DNA of 5,635 bases, taken from contig CANJPN010000431.1 in assembly GCA_947475855.1 (NCBI GenBank), forward strand, positions 1 to 5,635. The letters run 5' to 3'. The notes below the pieces were generated by a model. It saw only the letters and a program-made list of their open reading frames with translations, was not told the DNA's origin and did no database searches. The translations under genes were made by a program, and so were the position numbers. This DNA is from Bradyrhizobiaceae bacterium. Lineage in GTDB: Bacteria; Pseudomonadota; Alphaproteobacteria; Rhizobiales; Hyphomicrobiaceae. Of this stretch, positions 5,451-5,635 are shown in pieces; within the stretch, counting starts at the first letter, position 1, and the number at the start of each line of letters is the position of its first letter.

Positions 5451-5528
5451 TAGTGTGGCGTTCAGCGCGCCTTAATTGACACCATGCTTGCCGCACCCAT
5501 CAGTCAATTGAGGCGCGACGCCACACTA
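5451..5528. repeat. Large imperfect hairpin 2, directly upstream of the Gfo/Idh gene
   Basis: Left arm 5451-5480 pairs with right arm 5503-5528. The outer stem is 11 perfect pairs, TAGTGTGGCGT (5451-5461) with 5518-5528. After a one-sided 4-nt bulge (5462-5465, TCAG) come CGCGCCT (5466-5472) with 5511-5517, one T-G pair (5473/5510) and AATTGAC (5474-5480) with 5503-5509. The loop is 22 nt (5481-5502). It ends 4 nt before the ribosome binding site of the next gene, so it could be an operator dyad, a 5'-leader structure or a repeat element. It shares GTGGC, GTCGCGCC and the bulged layout with hairpin 1. Confidence 0.8.
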
Positions 5529-5532
5529 GTCC

Positions 5533-5538
5533 AGGGAG
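5533..5538 (+). promoter_or_regulatory. Ribosome binding site of the Gfo/Idh gene
   Basis: AGGGAG lies 5 nt before ATG 5544. The in-frame GTG at 5538 overlaps this site and is therefore a poor start. Confidence 0.65.
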
Positions 5539-5543
5539 TGAAG

Positions 5544-5635
5544 ATGCAGCGACGACACCTCGGCATTGCGGTGATTGGAGCCGGGCGAATCGGAACGCTC
5601 AGGGCACGCATTGCGGGCAAGCATCCGGCCGTCGA
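5544..5635 (+). CDS. Gfo/Idh/MocA family NAD(P)-dependent oxidoreductase (N-terminal fragment)
   Basis: Only 30 full codons are visible before the window ends. They read MQRRHLG, then the Rossmann strand and loop IAVIGAGRIG (residues 8-17, GxGxxG at G12, G14, G17), then TLRARIAGKHPAV (18-30). This matches the start of Gfo/Idh/MocA proteins, such as inositol 2-dehydrogenase-like sugar and polyol oxidoreductases, where G-R-I-G is followed by a helix and a strand leading to the cofactor ribose site. The catalytic EKP and substrate domains lie beyond the window, so activity cannot be judged. The 183-bp gap with two hairpins before it suggests that it belongs to a separate transcription unit from the CoA-transferase, or is at least separately controlled. 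Other Rossmann dehydrogenases remain possible on so short a stretch. Confidence 0.78.
   Translation, partial: MQRRHLGIAVIGAGRIGTLRARIAGKHPAV

Noticed and set aside
5476..5504. Sigma-70 promoter using TTGACA at 5476 for the Gfo/Idh gene
   Set aside because: The hexamers at 16-18 nt spacing (for example ATCAGT) are poor -10 matches, so it is kept only as a remark.
1..5635. CRISPR arrays, tRNA or rRNA genes, transposases, phage or toxin-antitoxin genes
   Set aside because: I saw no regularly spaced repeats, no cloverleaf-like sequence and no transposase or toxin-like reading frame. The gaps are too short and the large frames are all metabolic.

Overview
The window looks like a piece of a chromosomal catabolic region from a high-GC proteobacterium. 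A Bug-type (tripartite tricarboxylate transporter family) binding protein next to a class III CoA-transferase, a crotonase and an ACMSD-type amidohydrolase is typical of metabolically versatile Alphaproteobacteria (Bradyrhizobium/Rhodopseudomonas-like) or Burkholderiales. The strong G/C third-position bias also fits, and it produces long false reading frames opposite the real genes. The genus cannot be fixed from the sequence alone.

Layout: a minus-strand amidohydrolase (1-892, C-terminus cut by the window edge) is divergently oriented from a plus-strand run. The 169-bp gap 893-1061 must hold both promoters. The plus-strand run is: a ketopantoate-reductase-family dehydrogenase (1062-2078), a MenB/BadI-like crotonase (2200-3105), a secreted Bug/TctC binding protein (3187-4161) and a CaiB/BaiF CoA-transferase (4173-5360). 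The last two are separated by only 11 bp and are probably translationally coupled. The other gaps are 121 and 81 bp, each with a clear ribosome binding site. After the CoA-transferase comes a 183-bp non-coding gap with two large, related imperfect hairpins (5362-5436 and 5451-5528). A Gfo/Idh/MocA-family oxidoreductase then starts at 5544 and runs off the window.

Working model (inference): the Bug protein captures a small organic acid in the periplasm, the CoA-transferase activates it to a CoA thioester, the crotonase hydrates or hydrolyses a C-C or C=C bond in it, and the KPR-like and Gfo/Idh enzymes carry out NAD(P)-linked steps. The divergent amidohydrolase could decarboxylate or hydrolyse a precursor or product. 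The substrate cannot be named. No regulator, thiolase, acyl-CoA dehydrogenase or TctA/TctB membrane subunit lies in the window.

Most of this is an ordinary catabolic cluster. The points most worth a second look are the paired hairpins before the last gene, the mixed active-site signature of the crotonase, and the non-canonical substrate pocket of the ketopantoate-reductase-like protein. I saw no convincing new defence, mobile or RNA system.
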